NCBI GenBank assembly: GCA_020636005.1
Contig: JACJYR010000001.1
Span: 816,001 to 880,000, forward strand
DNA: 64,000 nt
Direction: 5' to 3'
From: Lewinellaceae bacterium
GTDB taxonomy: Bacteria > Bacteroidota > Bacteroidia > Chitinophagales > Saprospiraceae
Below are positions 27,001-35,454 of this stretch, one piece after another. Within the stretch, counting starts at the first letter, position 1. The number at the start of each line of letters is the position of its first letter. The notes beneath the pieces were generated by a model. That model was not told the origin of the DNA. It did not search any database and saw nothing but the letters and a program-made list of their open reading frames with translations. A program made the translations under genes and the position numbers.

Positions 27001-27855
27001 ATGCAGACACCATTTTTTTACAACACATTTAAATCCCCCACAGCCCTTATGCTATCGCTGGCCTTGGTGCTATTGGTTGTAGGCTGTGAAACAGATGAAA
27101 CGCAAACAGTAACCACTTTCAACAACCTCACGTTTGAGGACAACTTTGATACGGATGGCCCAATTGATGCTGCTTCCTGGAATTATGACCTTGGGGATGG
27201 CACCGCCAATGGCCTGCCTGCGGGCTGGGGAAACAATGAATCACAGTACTATACCGACCGGCCGGAAAACATCAAAGTGGAAGGAGGGATGCTGCATATC
27301 ACGGCACGGCAAGAATCTTTTCAAGGGGCTGCTTATACTTCTGCCCGGATAACAACAAAGGGGAAAATACAACAACGGTATGGCCGCTTTGAAGCACGGA
27401 TGCAATTGCCTTGGGGGCAAGGCATTTGGCCAGCATTCTGGCTATTGGGCAGCAATATTGATGAAGTAAGTTGGCCACAATGCGGCGAAATAGACATTAT
27501 GGAATACCGTGGACAAGCCCCTTCAACGCTGGTTGGAACGGTACATGGGCCGGGGTATTCTGGCGGACAGGCTGTAAGCAAAGAATACGTTTTACCTTCC
27601 GACCGGTTCGATACGGGTTTCCACATCTTCGGCATTGAATGGGGCCCGGAATACATCAATTTTTATGTGGATGACGTCCTATACAATCAACTGACCCCGG
27701 AAGACGTCCCCGGCGAATGGGTGTACGACCAACCGTTTTATATCCTATTAAACCTTGCCGTGGGCGGAAATTTTGTTGGCCCACCAAACGCCAATACTGC
27801 ATTTCCACAAACCATGCTGGTAGATTATGTAAGGGTGTACGAAGGAGCGAAATGA
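27001..27855 (+). CDS. GH16 beta-glucanase lipoprotein
   Basis: A 284-residue GH16 enzyme anchored as a lipoprotein (Cys29 in LALVLLVVGC). The catalytic motif ExDxxE is CGEIDIMEYRG, with nucleophile E163 and acid/base E168. Substrate-cleft blocks are present too: GQGIWPAFWLLGSNID, TVHGPGYSGG, FGIEWGPEYINFYVDD and YVRVYEGAK. The GEIDIMEYRG context and the extra Met in the motif fit laminarinase-type endo-beta-1,3-glucanases rather than lichenases, which have EIDIEF. It probably makes oligosaccharides at the cell surface. It lies 126 bases after the binding lipoprotein, with an R5 array between them. Confidence 0.92.
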   Translation: MQTPFFYNTFKSPTALMLSLALVLLVVGCETDETQTVTTFNNLTFEDNFDTDGPIDAASWNYDLGDGTANGLPAGWGNNESQYYTDRPENIKVEGGMLHITARQESFQGAAYTSARITTKGKIQQRYGRFEARMQLPWGQGIWPAFWLLGSNIDEVSWPQCGEIDIMEYRGQAPSTLVGTVHGPGYSGGQAVSKEYVLPSDRFDTGFHIFGIEWGPEYINFYVDDVLYNQLTPEDVPGEWVYDQPFYILLNLAVGGNFVGPPNANTAFPQTMLVDYVRVYEGAK

Positions 27856-27872
27856 GTTTTGCACCTGACTTG

Positions 27873-27950
27873 CCCCTGACCCCTAAAGGGGAACCACATC
27901 AGCCAATACCTGCAAACTTCACGAAGTGGTTCCCCTTTAGGTGTCAGGGG
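27873..27950. repeat. 25-bp inverted repeat downstream of GH16
   Basis: Arms 27873-27897 and 27926-27950 match at 24 of 25 bases around a 28-base loop. The core CCCCTAAAGGGGAACCAC is itself partly palindromic. It has no T-run, so it is more likely a dispersed palindrome than a classical terminator, though it could protect or end the mRNA. Confidence 0.75.
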
Positions 27951-27967
27951 CTGTGAGCCGCCTCCTA

Positions 27968-28061
27968 GTCATTTCCGCAGGCAAACCGCAACGTCGTGGG
28001 GGCTGTCACGAGGGCAATTATAGCCGCCCTTTTGACTTTGTAGGTTGCCTTCTGCAATGAC
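27968..28061. repeat. R4 repeat, copy 1
   Basis: A 94-bp element with GTCAT... / ...ATGAC inverted ends. It corresponds, in reverse orientation, to the 97-bp element at 33774-33870. Both sit in gaps of the glucan locus. Confidence 0.65.
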
Positions 28062-28132
28062 AAGTGGAAAAGGTAATTTTTAAGAAACAGCAGCACAGCA
28101 TTATCAATTTTTTTCAAAAGACAAACCCGTCC

Positions 28133-31100
28133 ATGACGAACAGCCATACATCAAACACCATCGAACTCACCCGCACCCAAATCGGCGGCATCCCCTATTT
28201 CAAAATATCGAACAGCGATGCCATGCGCCCCTTCTTCATGAGCATCGTCAGCGATTCCGACCATTGGATGTTCATTTCCAGCAATGGCGGATTGAGCGCC
28301 GGGCGCAGAAATGCGGAGTATGCGCTGTTCCCGTACTACACGGACGACAAAATCACCGAATCGGCGGAAATAACCGGCAGCAAATCCATTTTCAGGGTTC
28401 TGGCTGGCGGCAAAACCCATGTCTGGGAGCCATTCTCCATTCGCCAGGAGGACTTGTACCGGGTAAGCCGCAATTTGTACAAAAGCATTCACGGCAACAA
28501 AATCTGCTTTGAGGAAGTCAACCACGATCTCGGACTGACCTTCCAGTATGAGTGGGCTTCCAGCGATAAATTCGGGTTTGTCAGGACCTCGAATTTGGTG
28601 AACAACGGCAATGAGAAGGCCAGCGTCACCTTGCTCGATGGCATCCAAAACATCATGCCCTACGGCGTGGCCAGCAGCCTGCAAAACGCCGCCAGCAACC
28701 TCGTGGATGCTTACAAGCGCAGCGAACTGGACGCCGAAACAGGCTTGGGAATCTTCGCCCTCAGCGCCATCATCGTGGACAAGGCGGAACCGAGCGAGGC
28801 GCTCAAAGCCAACACTGTCTGGTCGCTGGGACTGGAAAAACCAACGTACCTGCTTTCGTCCCTGCAGCTCAAAAATTTCCGGAGAGGCTTGCCCGTGCAG
28901 CAGGAAACGGACGTCAAAGCGGAGAAAGGCGCTTATTTTTTGGTGAAAGAAATTTCCCTTGCGCCGGGGGCAGAGAAGGAGTGGATGCTTGTCGCCAACG
29001 TGAACCAGAACCACTCGCAAATTGCAAGGTTGCAAAGCTCTCTTAGCACTTCAAGTGCTAACAAAGCTGAACTCGAGAAGGACATCGAAGCAGGTACCGA
29101 GCGCCTTATCGCCCTCATTGCCGCCGCCGATGGGCTGCAACTCACCTCCGACGACCGCCGGGACACCCGTCATTTCTCCAACGTCCTGTTCAACATCATG
29201 CGGGGCGGCATTTTCGACAACAACTACCAAATCGAGAAGTGGGATTTCACCAACTACCTGTCGAAAGCCAACACGGCTGTTTTTGAAAAAAACAAAATCA
29301 CGCTCGACGGGCTGCCGGAAGTGTTTTCGCTGGCAAGCCTGAAAGAACTGGCAAATCAAAACGACGACCCCCATTTCACCCGCCTCTGCCTCGAATACAT
29401 GCCGCTGAAGTTCAGCCGCCGGCACGGCGACCCCAGCCGGCCCTGGAACCAGTTTTCCATCAATACCCGCAGCGAAAAAGACGGCTCGAAAATCCTTGAC
29501 TACCAGGGCAACTGGCGGGATATTTTTCAAAACTGGGAAGCGCTGGCACACTCGTACCCGGAGTTCATCGAGAGCATGATTCACAAGTTCCTCAACGCCA
29601 CCACCTTTGATGGCTACAATCCTTACCGGGTGACCAAGGACGGCTTCGACTGGGAAACCATCGAGCCGGACAACCCCTGGTCGTACATCGGCTACTGGGG
29701 CGACCACCAGATTATCTACCTGCTGAAATTCCTGGAGTTCATCGAAAACCATGCGCCCGGCAAGCTGGAAAGTTATTTTGACCAAGAACTATTCGTGTAC
29801 GCCAACGTGCCTTACAAAGTCAAAAGCTATCGGGACACCCTCCAAAACCCAAAGGACACCATTGAATTTGATGAAAAACTCGACCACCGGATTCGTGCGG
29901 AACGGGAAAAAATGGGGGCGGACGCCGCCTTGCTGCAAGACTCTAACGGCGCTATCCTCACGGTGACTTTTTTGGAGAAAATACTGGCGACGGTGCTGGC
30001 CAAAATGTCCAATTTCATCCCCGAAGGCGGCATCTGGATGAACACCCAGCGCCCCGAATGGAACGACGCCAACAACGCCCTCGTCGGCAATGGCGTCTCC
30101 ATGGTCACGCTCTGCTACCTGCGCCGCTTCCTGCATTTTTTCAAAAAAATGCTGGCGGCTTCGGACGTGCAGCAGGTGGGCATTTCCACCGAGATGATGG
30201 CCTTTTTTAAAAATGTGGCCCAAACGCTGGAGGCCAACCAGCATCTGCTTTCCGGGAAAATCAGCGACCAGGACCGCAGGCGGGTGCTCGACGGGCTGGG
30301 GCAGGCGGGCAGCAGTTTCCGGGAACAGGTTTACCAACATCATTTTCAAGGGAAAAAAGCCAGCGTCCCGCTCGGCGATTTGCGCCGCTTCGTTGACCTG
30401 GGCCTCCAATTTTTGGAGCACTCCATCGAGGCGAACAGGCGACCGGACGGGCTTTACCACGCCTACAACCTGATGACGGTGCAAGGTGACAAAGAAGTTT
30501 CCATTTCCCACCTCGACGAAATGCTGGAAGGGCAAGTCGCTGTGCTGAGTTCGGGGTATCTGGCCCCGGCGGAAGTGCTGGCAGTGCTGGACGGCATGAA
30601 GAAAAGCCGCCTGTTCCGGGACGACCAATACAGCTACCTGCTGTACCCGAATAAAGACTTGGCTGGCTTTTTTGAAAAAAACAAGATACCGGAAGCGGCG
30701 GTGCGCCAATCGGCGCTGCTCACCCAATTGGTGGCGGACGGCAACCTGGACATTTTGGAAAAAGACGTGAACGGGCATTGCCACTTCAACGGCAATTTCA
30801 AAAATGCCAACGACCTGCAAGCCGCCCTCGACAATTTAGCGCAAACGAAGTACGCCCCCCTTGTTGAAAAAGACAAAAAGCAGGTGCTGCAAACCTTCGA
30901 AGACGTGTTCAACCACAAGGCGTTCACGGGGCGGTCGGGCACATTTTACGGCTACGAGGGGCTGGGTTCAATTTATTGGCACATGGTGTCGAAGCACCTG
31001 CTGGCGGTAGAAGAATGCTGCCTGCAAGCTGTGGAGGAAGGCGCCAACGAGGAAACCACCGGCAGGCTGCTGGCGCATTTTTACGAAATCATCGAAGGCA

Positions 31101-31576
31101 TCGGCGTCCACAAATCCCCGGCGCTGTACGGCGCTTTCCCGACCGACCCCTACTCGCACACGCCCGCCGGAAAGGGGGCGCAACAGCCCGGCATGACGGG
31201 GCAGGTGAAGGAGGACATCCTGAGCCGCTTTGGCGAACTGGGGGTTTTTGTGAAAAACGGCGAGCTGATTTTTGACCCCTGCCTCTTGCGGAAAAGCGAG
31301 TTCCTCAACGAGGACAAGGTTTTTGAATACGTGGACGTCCACTCGCAACAGCGGCAGTTGCCGCTGAAAAAAGGGTCTCTTGCGTTCACCTACTGCCAGG
31401 TGCCCATCGTATATCACCTGGCGCAGGAAAACGGCCTGAGCATTCAACACAAAAACGGCACCTCCTCTACTTTTAAAATTTTGAACATGGATGGGCGCAC
31501 CAGCCGTGAAATCTTCGGACGGACGGGCGAGGTCGTGCAGGTCAATGTTCAAATGAAGGAATCGGCATTGCGGTAA
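28133..31576 (+). CDS. GH94-like glycoside phosphorylase (candidate beta-1,3-glucan phosphorylase)
   Basis: An 1147-residue cytosolic protein (no signal peptide). The N-terminal half is beta-rich (GIPYFKISNSDAMRPFFMSI, SSNGGLSAGRRNAEYALFPY, TLLDGIQNIMPYGVASSLQN) and the C-terminal half is an alpha-barrel (NPWSYIGYWGDHQIIYLLKF, RPEWNDANNALVGNGVSMVT, QQPGMTGQVKEDILSRFGEL). The order matches the GH94 superfamily; the WND of PEWNDAN (D645) lines up with the general acid in GH94 GDWND motifs. Its size and the locus suggest GH149 or GH161, both known as beta-1,3-oligoglucan phosphorylases, but I cannot separate these by eye. It would release glucose 1-phosphate from imported oligosaccharides. The frame extends 23 codons upstream from a GTG; ATG at 28133 is the natural start. 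Confidence 0.75.
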   Translation: MTNSHTSNTIELTRTQIGGIPYFKISNSDAMRPFFMSIVSDSDHWMFISSNGGLSAGRRNAEYALFPYYTDDKITESAEITGSKSIFRVLAGGKTHVWEPFSIRQEDLYRVSRNLYKSIHGNKICFEEVNHDLGLTFQYEWASSDKFGFVRTSNLVNNGNEKASVTLLDGIQNIMPYGVASSLQNAASNLVDAYKRSELDAETGLGIFALSAIIVDKAEPSEALKANTVWSLGLEKPTYLLSSLQLKNFRRGLPVQQETDVKAEKGAYFLVKEISLAPGAEKEWMLVANVNQNHSQIARLQSSLSTSSANKAELEKDIEAGTERLIALIAAADGLQLTSDDRRDTRHFSNVLFNIMRGGIFDNNYQIEKWDFTNYLSKANTAVFEKNKITLDGLPEVFSLASLKELANQNDDPHFTRLCLEYMPLKFSRRHGDPSRPWNQFSINTRSEKDGSKILDYQGNWRDIFQNWEALAHSYPEFIESMIHKFLNATTFDGYNPYRVTKDGFDWETIEPDNPWSYIGYWGDHQIIYLLKFLEFIENHAPGKLESYFDQELFVYANVPYKVKSYRDTLQNPKDTIEFDEKLDHRIRAEREKMGADAALLQDSNGAILTVTFLEKILATVLAKMSNFIPEGGIWMNTQRPEWNDANNALVGNGVSMVTLCYLRRFLHFFKKMLAASDVQQVGISTEMMAFFKNVAQTLEANQHLLSGKISDQDRRRVLDGLGQAGSSFREQVYQHHFQGKKASVPLGDLRRFVDLGLQFLEHSIEANRRPDGLYHAYNLMTVQGDKEVSISHLDEMLEGQVAVLSSGYLAPAEVLAVLDGMKKSRLFRDDQYSYLLYPNKDLAGFFEKNKIPEAAVRQSALLTQLVADGNLDILEKDVNGHCHFNGNFKNANDLQAALDNLAQTKYAPLVEKDKKQVLQTFEDVFNHKAFTGRSGTFYGYEGLGSIYWHMVSKHLLAVEECCLQAVEEGANEETTGRLLAHFYEIIEGIGVHKSPALYGAFPTDPYSHTPAGKGAQQPGMTGQVKEDILSRFGELGVFVKNGELIFDPCLLRKSEFLNEDKVFEYVDVHSQQRQLPLKKGSLAFTYCQVPIVYHLAQENGLSIQHKNGTSSTFKILNMDGRTSREIFGRTGEVVQVNVQMKESALR

Positions 31577-31586
31577 GCGGGTCAAA

Positions 31587-31663
31587 TGACCTCGTAGAGG
31601 TCGCACGTTGGTAGGTGCCGCAGCCCATCGCCCCCGACCTCGCAGAGGTCGCACGTTGGCAGG
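31587..31663. repeat. REP pair left of the RAYT gene
   Basis: Two copies (31587-31615, 31635-31663) of a palindrome (GACCTCGTAGAGGTC or GACCTCGCAGAGGTC) plus tag GCACGTTGGTAGG. Mirror image of the pair at 32275-32354. Confidence 0.88.
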
Positions 31664-31745
31664 CTCGCACGTTTGCAAAAAAAAATAAACCAACAAAACC
31701 AGCACCCCAACCCCGGGTCAAAATAAATAAACAAAATACCATACT

Positions 31746-32213
31746 ATGGCAGACGTATTTTCTCAAATCTACATCCAAACCGTGTTTGCCGTAAAAAACC
31801 GGCAAGCACTCATACAGCCAGAATGGGAGGAAGACCTGTTCAAATACACGACCGGAATAATCCAAAACCGGGGGAACAAAATGCTCGCTATTGGCGGGAT
31901 GCCCGACCATGTCCATATTTTCATTGGGATGAAACCAGCAGAGGTTTTGTCAGATTTGGTTCGGGAAGTCAAAAAGGCAACCAACGATTTCATCCTCGAA
32001 AACCGTTTTTCCAAATTCAAATTTGATTGGCAGGCGGGTTACGGGGCATTATCATACAGCCGGACGCACCGGGACGCTGTGTGCAAGTATATTTTGAACC
32101 AAAAGGAACACCACCGCAAGCGGACGTTCCAAGAAGAGTTTTTGAAAATATTGGTGGATTTCGAGGTTGAAATCGGACAAAAGAAAATGTTCGATTTTTT
32201 CATCCCGGATTGA
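31746..32213 (+). CDS. REP-associated tyrosine transposase (IS200/IS605-like Y1 HUH)
   Basis: A 155-residue single-strand transposase. HUH motif MPDHVHIFIGM at about residues 52-62, and the catalytic tyrosine in AVCKYILNQKEHHRKRTFQE, which is the Y..NQ..HH pattern of RAYT/TnpA_REP proteins. No TnpB accessory gene is present. It is bracketed by inverted pairs of REP palindromes, so gene plus REPs (31587-32354) form a complete REPtron-like unit inserted between the phosphorylase and the GH17 lipoprotein without breaking either. The gene looks intact. Confidence 0.93.
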   Translation: MADVFSQIYIQTVFAVKNRQALIQPEWEEDLFKYTTGIIQNRGNKMLAIGGMPDHVHIFIGMKPAEVLSDLVREVKKATNDFILENRFSKFKFDWQAGYGALSYSRTHRDAVCKYILNQKEHHRKRTFQEEFLKILVDFEVEIGQKKMFDFFIPD

Positions 32214-32274
32214 TGGGCGGACAGGTTGGGAGCGGAACGTTGAAACCAACGGGCGGGCACACCAGCACACGAGT

Positions 32275-32354
32275 CCTACCAACATACGACCTCTACGAGG
32301 TCGGGGGCGGTGGGTTGCGGCACCTGCTACCAACATGCGACCTCTACGAGGTCA
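32275..32354. repeat. REP pair right of the RAYT gene
   Basis: Two palindromes in the opposite orientation (CCTACCAACATACGACCTCT followed by ACGAGGTCG at 32275-32303, and a second at 32327-32354). The spacer between them mirrors the left-side spacer, so the two sides form a 75-80-bp inverted repeat around the transposase. Confidence 0.88.
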
Positions 32355-32427
32355 TTTTGACCCAATTCACAAATTACGAGGGCGCTTGAAGCGACCCCGT
32401 AATGGGGCTTCAAAAGAATTTAGAACA

Positions 32428-33723
32428 ATGTATTCAACACGATTAAAATCATGGGCGGCGATGATGGCATGGGTACTCTGCTTTTCGTGCAATACGAGGC
32501 AATCCAATCGTGACAACACACCACCTCAAACAAAAACAGCATTGACGGCAAAAGACATACTTGGCAACCCAGACTACCTGGCCATCTCCCACGGCGGCTA
32601 CCGTGACACGAGCCGTGACATCCAACCCACCGTGGAGCAACTGAAAGAGGACATGAAAATCCTGTACGCCATGAACGTCAGGATTTTGCGGACTTACAAC
32701 ACCAAGATGGCCGAAGCCTCCAATATTTTAAAAGCAATCCACGAGTTAAAACAGGAGGACCCCAGCTTTGAAATGTATGTCATGCTCGGTGCCTGGATGG
32801 ATTGCCGGAAAGCATTTACCAATCATCCCGACCACGACCATGAGGATGAAGAGGCCAACGCCGCCGAGATTCAGCGGGCGATAGATATGGCGAACCAGTA
32901 CCCCGACATTGTGAAAATCATCGCCGTCGGCAACGAGGCGATGGTGAAATGGGCGGCCAGCTACTTCGTGCAGCCCTGGGTGATTTTGAAATACGTCGAG
33001 CAGTTGCAGGAGTTGAAAACAGCGGGCAAGCTGCCAAAAGACCTCTGGATTACCAGTTCCGACAATTTCGCCAGTTGGGGCGGCGGCGATGCCGAATACC
33101 ACGTCGAGGATTTGACCAAACTGATAAAGGCGGTGGACTACATTTCCATGCACACCTACCCGATGCACGACACGCATTACAACCCCGCTTTCTGGGGCAA
33201 CTTCGAAGGGGAGGAAAACTTGCCGGATACCGCCAAAATAGCCGCCGCCATGACCCGTGCCAGGGACTACGCCATTGCCCAATACCAGAGCGTGGTGAGG
33301 TACATGAAAAGCCTGGGCGTCGAAAAGCCAGTACATATTGGTGAAACGGGCTGGGCAAGTTCCTCAGACGGCCACTACGGGCCGGAAGGGTCCAAAGCCT
33401 GTGACGAATACAAGGAAGGCCTCTACTATAAAATGATGCGGGAATGGACGGACCGGGAGCGCATCGCCTGCTTCTACTTCGAGGCTTTTGATGAAATCTG
33501 GAAGGACGCCGGAAACCCCGCCGGTTCTGAAAACCACTTCGGCCTGTTTACCCTTGACGGCCAGGCGAAATATGCCGTTTGGGATTTGGTGGACAAGGGT
33601 GTTTTCAAGGGCCTGACGAGGGACGGGAATGCCATTGGGAAAACGTATGACGGCGACAAGCAGGCGTTGATGAAGGAGGTTTTGCTGCCGCCGATGAAAG
33701 GGAAGATGGTGGGGGCGCATTAA
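32428..33723 (+). CDS. GH17-like lipoprotein glycosidase
   Basis: A 431-residue lipoprotein (Cys21 in WVLCFSC) with a clan GH-A barrel. The putative acid/base is E170 in KIIAVGNEAMVKW and the nucleophile E306 in PVHIGETGWASS, the GETGWPS-like signature of GH17. Other conserved stretches: MKILYAMNVRILRTYNTKMA, VDYISMHTYPMHDTHYNP and IACFYFEAFDEIWKDAG. It probably acts on the cell surface or in the periplasm on beta-1,3 (or beta-1,6/1,4 variants of) glucan oligosaccharides. It is related to, but clearly diverged from, the two cytosolic GH17 domains downstream. The start at 32428 gives the lipoprotein signal; upstream codons read through the REP unit. Confidence 0.86.
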   Translation: MYSTRLKSWAAMMAWVLCFSCNTRQSNRDNTPPQTKTALTAKDILGNPDYLAISHGGYRDTSRDIQPTVEQLKEDMKILYAMNVRILRTYNTKMAEASNILKAIHELKQEDPSFEMYVMLGAWMDCRKAFTNHPDHDHEDEEANAAEIQRAIDMANQYPDIVKIIAVGNEAMVKWAASYFVQPWVILKYVEQLQELKTAGKLPKDLWITSSDNFASWGGGDAEYHVEDLTKLIKAVDYISMHTYPMHDTHYNPAFWGNFEGEENLPDTAKIAAAMTRARDYAIAQYQSVVRYMKSLGVEKPVHIGETGWASSSDGHYGPEGSKACDEYKEGLYYKMMREWTDRERIACFYFEAFDEIWKDAGNPAGSENHFGLFTLDGQAKYAVWDLVDKGVFKGLTRDGNAIGKTYDGDKQALMKEVLLPPMKGKMVGAH

Positions 33724-33773
33724 GCAAATTGAAATTTGCAAAATAACCAGCGCTTGTGCGCCACCCCCCGGTT

Positions 33774-33870
33774 GTCATTCCCGACAGGGAACCTGCAAAG
33801 GCCATGAGGGAAGTCAAAAGTGCCGTCAAAACAGCCCTCATGACGTTGCAGGTCGCCTATCGGCGATGAC
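33774..33870. repeat. R4 repeat, copy 2
   Basis: A 97-bp imperfect inverted repeat (GTCATTCCCGACAGGGAACC ... reverse-like end CGCCTATCGGCGATGAC), related to 27968-28061 in the opposite orientation. Confidence 0.65.
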
Positions 33871-33942
33871 AAAAAGGGGTATGGCCAAATCACAGTAATT
33901 TTTGAAAATCGTCGTGTTTTCATCCGGTAGTAAATTTTCACC

Positions 33943-35454
33943 ATGAAAAACAAAACCACATACGCCATTGCCATTTCACTCTGTACCATGCTAAGTGCCT
34001 GTACCACAACGGATAACAAACTGGAAGTGGAGGTCTATGAAACTTCCGCCAGCGGCAACAAGCTCACCCAGGTGACGGAGTTCCCTGCGGGCAATGACAG
34101 TGTGGTGGTCAAGCTCCTGCCCGACCAGAAATACCAGACCATCACCGGCTTCGGCGGCTCGTTCACGGAAGCATCGGCCTCGCTGCTGAACAGGCTGGGC
34201 AAGGACAACCGCCAGAAGATTCTGGAGGCGTATTTTGGTGAAAAAGGCGCCCGCTACTCGCTCACGCGTACCCACATCAACTCCTGCGATTTTTCACTGG
34301 GCCAGTATTCCTATGCCCCGGTGGAGGGGGACACGGCGCTGCAAAACTTCTCCATCGAACCCGACCGGGACGACATCATCCCGATGATAAAAGACGCCCA
34401 AGCCATTTCAAAAGAGGGTTTTAAAATAGTGTCCTCCCCCTGGACAGCGCCGCCGTGGATGAAGGACAACAAGAACTGGGTCGGCGGCAAGCTGCTCCCC
34501 GAATTTTACGACACCTGGGCCTTGTTTTTTTCAAAATACATTGACGCCTACAAAGCCGAGGGCATTGACATCTGGGGCCTCACGGTGGAAAACGAACCAC
34601 TGGGCAACGGCAACAACTGGGAAAGCATGCACTTCACGCCCGAAGAAATGACCCTTTTTGTGCAAAACCACCTGGGGCCAAAACTGGAAGCCGACGGCAA
34701 AGGCGCTGTGAAAATCCTCGGCTACGACCAAAACCGGGAGCATTTGAAGGAGTGGGTGGACGTGATGTTCAAAGACGAAGCCTCCTCAAAATATTACGCC
34801 GGGACTGCCATCCATTGGTACGCCAGCACGTACGAAGTATTCCCCGATGCACTGCAATATGCCCACCAGAAAGCCCCCGGCAAGCACCTCATCCAGTCCG
34901 AGGCCTGCGTGGATGCCGAGGTGCCGCACTGGCAAGACGACGCCTGGTACTGGAGCAAGGAAGGCACCGATTGGGGCTGGGACTGGGCGCCGGAGCAGGA
35001 TAAACATTTGCACCCGAAATACGTCCCCGTCTATCGCTACGCCCGTGACATCATCGGCTGCCTGAACAACTGGGTGGACGGCTGGATTGACTGGAACATG
35101 GTGCTGGACACACAGGGCGGGCCGAACTGGTTCAAAAACTGGTGCACCGCACCCGTTATCGTGGACCCGGAGAAGGACGAGGTTTATTTCACGCCGCTGT
35201 ATTACACGCTTTCGCATTTCAGCAAATTCATCCGTCCCGGCGCTACAAGGATTGGCTGGGAAATGAACGGCAGCGACCTGCAGGTGACCGCCGCCGAAAA
35301 CCCGGACGGCTCGGTAGCGGTGGTGGTGTTTAACCCGACAGAAAAAGAAACGCCGTTCACGCTTTCGCTCGGCGAGCAGTCCAAGCCCTTGAAAATCAGT
35401 GCAAAAGCGATACAAACCATCTTAATTCATAAACGAAACACCAACGATGAGTAA
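33943..35454 (+). CDS. GH30 glucosidase/beta-1,6-glucanase lipoprotein
   Basis: A 503-residue lipoprotein (Cys20 in TMLSAC). GH30 features: FGGSFTEASASLLNRL at the barrel start, SSPWTAPPWMKDN, acid/base E218 in GLTVENEPLGNG, nucleophile E320 in HLIQSEACVD, and a C-terminal beta-domain (TRIGWEMNGSDLQVTAAENP, VVVFNPTEKETPFTLSLG). These match the glucosylceramidase-type GH30 subfamilies (1 or 3); in a laminarin-type locus the usual job is to cut beta-1,6 branches. The last codons overlap the start of the transporter gene (ATGAGTAA, 8 bases), which implies translational coupling and joint expression. Confidence 0.93.
   Translation: MKNKTTYAIAISLCTMLSACTTTDNKLEVEVYETSASGNKLTQVTEFPAGNDSVVVKLLPDQKYQTITGFGGSFTEASASLLNRLGKDNRQKILEAYFGEKGARYSLTRTHINSCDFSLGQYSYAPVEGDTALQNFSIEPDRDDIIPMIKDAQAISKEGFKIVSSPWTAPPWMKDNKNWVGGKLLPEFYDTWALFFSKYIDAYKAEGIDIWGLTVENEPLGNGNNWESMHFTPEEMTLFVQNHLGPKLEADGKGAVKILGYDQNREHLKEWVDVMFKDEASSKYYAGTAIHWYASTYEVFPDALQYAHQKAPGKHLIQSEACVDAEVPHWQDDAWYWSKEGTDWGWDWAPEQDKHLHPKYVPVYRYARDIIGCLNNWVDGWIDWNMVLDTQGGPNWFKNWCTAPVIVDPEKDEVYFTPLYYTLSHFSKFIRPGATRIGWEMNGSDLQVTAAENPDGSVAVVVFNPTEKETPFTLSLGEQSKPLKISAKAIQTILIHKRNTNDE

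Noticed and set aside
29789..30820. 343-codon minus-strand frame inside the phosphorylase
   Set aside because: Antisense shadow: valine/histidine/phenylalanine-rich with no recognisable motif, while the plus-strand frame is a clear enzyme.
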